Assembly: GCF_013282095.1 (NCBI RefSeq)
Contig: NZ_BLTJ01000001.1
Span: forward strand, 450,501-514,500
DNA: 64,000 nucleotides
Direction of reading: 5' to 3'
Source: Enterocloster alcoholdehydrogenati
Lineage (GTDB): Bacteria; Bacillota; Clostridia; Lachnospirales; Lachnospiraceae
This document shows positions 63,756 through 64,000 of this stretch, in pieces (position 1 is the stretch's first letter; each line of letters opens with the position of its first letter). The notes beneath the pieces are model-generated. The model searched no databases and had not been told where the DNA came from. It saw only the letters and a list, made by a program, of their open reading frames with translations. The translations under genes were made by a program, and so were the position numbers.

Positions 63756-64000
63756 TTAAAACTCACCCGGCCCCTGTACCCCGCTGGCGTCAGTTACATA
63801 CAAGGCACATTCCAATGGGTGGCCTGCCGCCGGCTCAAAATAATACCACTTCCCATCGATCTGATGCCAGTCCGTCAATGCGTAGCCATCCTGGTTAAAA
63901 TAATACTTGTGATGGTTAATCACCTGCCAGCAGGACTTATAATAGGTGTGGGGCGTGTCTGCGTACCACCATCCGTTACTGTCATGGTGCCAGCCTAATA
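63756..64000 (-). CDS. C terminus of a cell-wall-binding protein, probable phage endolysin (cut by window edge)
   Basis: The visible about 80 codons encode aromatic repeats of the choline-binding type (GWWYADTPHTYYKSCWQ, KYYFNQDGYALTDWHQIDGK, WYYF) and end in GPGEF. The catalytic part lies beyond base 64000. Next to a Rha gene the likely identity is an endolysin or autolysin; an ordinary surface protein is possible. Confidence 0.75.
   Translation of the reverse strand, partial: LGWHHDSNGWWYADTPHTYYKSCWQVINHHKYYFNQDGYALTDWHQIDGKWYYFEPAAGHPLECALYVTDASGVQGPGEF

Overview
The window looks like chromosome of an anaerobic, Gram-positive gut Clostridium, most likely Lachnospiraceae (an Enterocloster/Clostridium XIVa type); this is inferred from gene content, not a database match. 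Supporting signs are strong AGGAGG-type ribosome binding sites, many lipoproteins with lipobox cysteines, choline-binding-like cell-wall repeats, citrate fermentation genes, an iron-sulfur L-serine dehydratase and a YolD/Y-family polymerase pair. No tRNA, rRNA, CRISPR array or complete insertion sequence was seen.

Layout. 1-10.6 kb is a citrate fermentation locus: citrate lyase ligase (citC), a CitMHS citrate transporter, a sensor kinase and OmpR-type regulator, and citrate lyase citD-citE-citF. The cofactor genes are missing here and sit about 45 kb away as a fused citXG (55.5 kb). 10.9-19.2 kb holds single genes: an acetyltransferase, a secreted DUF1266 protein, nagA, a GltD-like oxidoreductase, a YczE-like membrane protein, YibE/F and a secreted purple acid phosphatase with a Pho-box-like promoter. 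19.2-26 kb is a cobalamin-riboswitch operon: lipoprotein CbiK chelatase, a duplicated-domain lipoprotein, a BtuFCD/FecBCD-type importer and a DUF523-GNAT fusion.

26.3-29.1 kb has a GPH sugar symporter and an AraC regulator. 29.1-37.3 kb groups two deaminases (a TRZ/ATZ-type amidohydrolase and adenine deaminase) with a PotABCD-type importer and a LysR regulator. Next come a mannose-6-phosphate isomerase fused to a discoidin-like domain, another LysR gene with a membrane protein, and the complete eight-gene F1Fo ATP synthase operon (40.8-47.1 kb). 47.4-51.4 kb is a LysR-controlled serine uptake and deamination operon.

51.5-55.2 kb is the most unusual part: a LytTR regulator, a sensor protein that has the kinase phospho-histidine but no ATPase, a partner that has the ATPase but no histidine, and a DUF1266 lipoprotein whose promoter carries direct repeats resembling LytTR boxes. 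55.4-62.4 kb holds citXG, YolD plus Y-family polymerase, a Nudix hydrolase, an Lsa-type ABC-F ribosome protection gene behind a leader-peptide attenuator, and two small proteins. From about 63 kb a Rha-type phage regulator and the end of a cell-wall-binding protein mark the likely edge of a prophage.

Most genes are metabolic and well recognised. The regulatory DNA (riboswitch, attenuator, Pho box, LytTR-like and OmpR-like repeats) explains much of the non-coding space.
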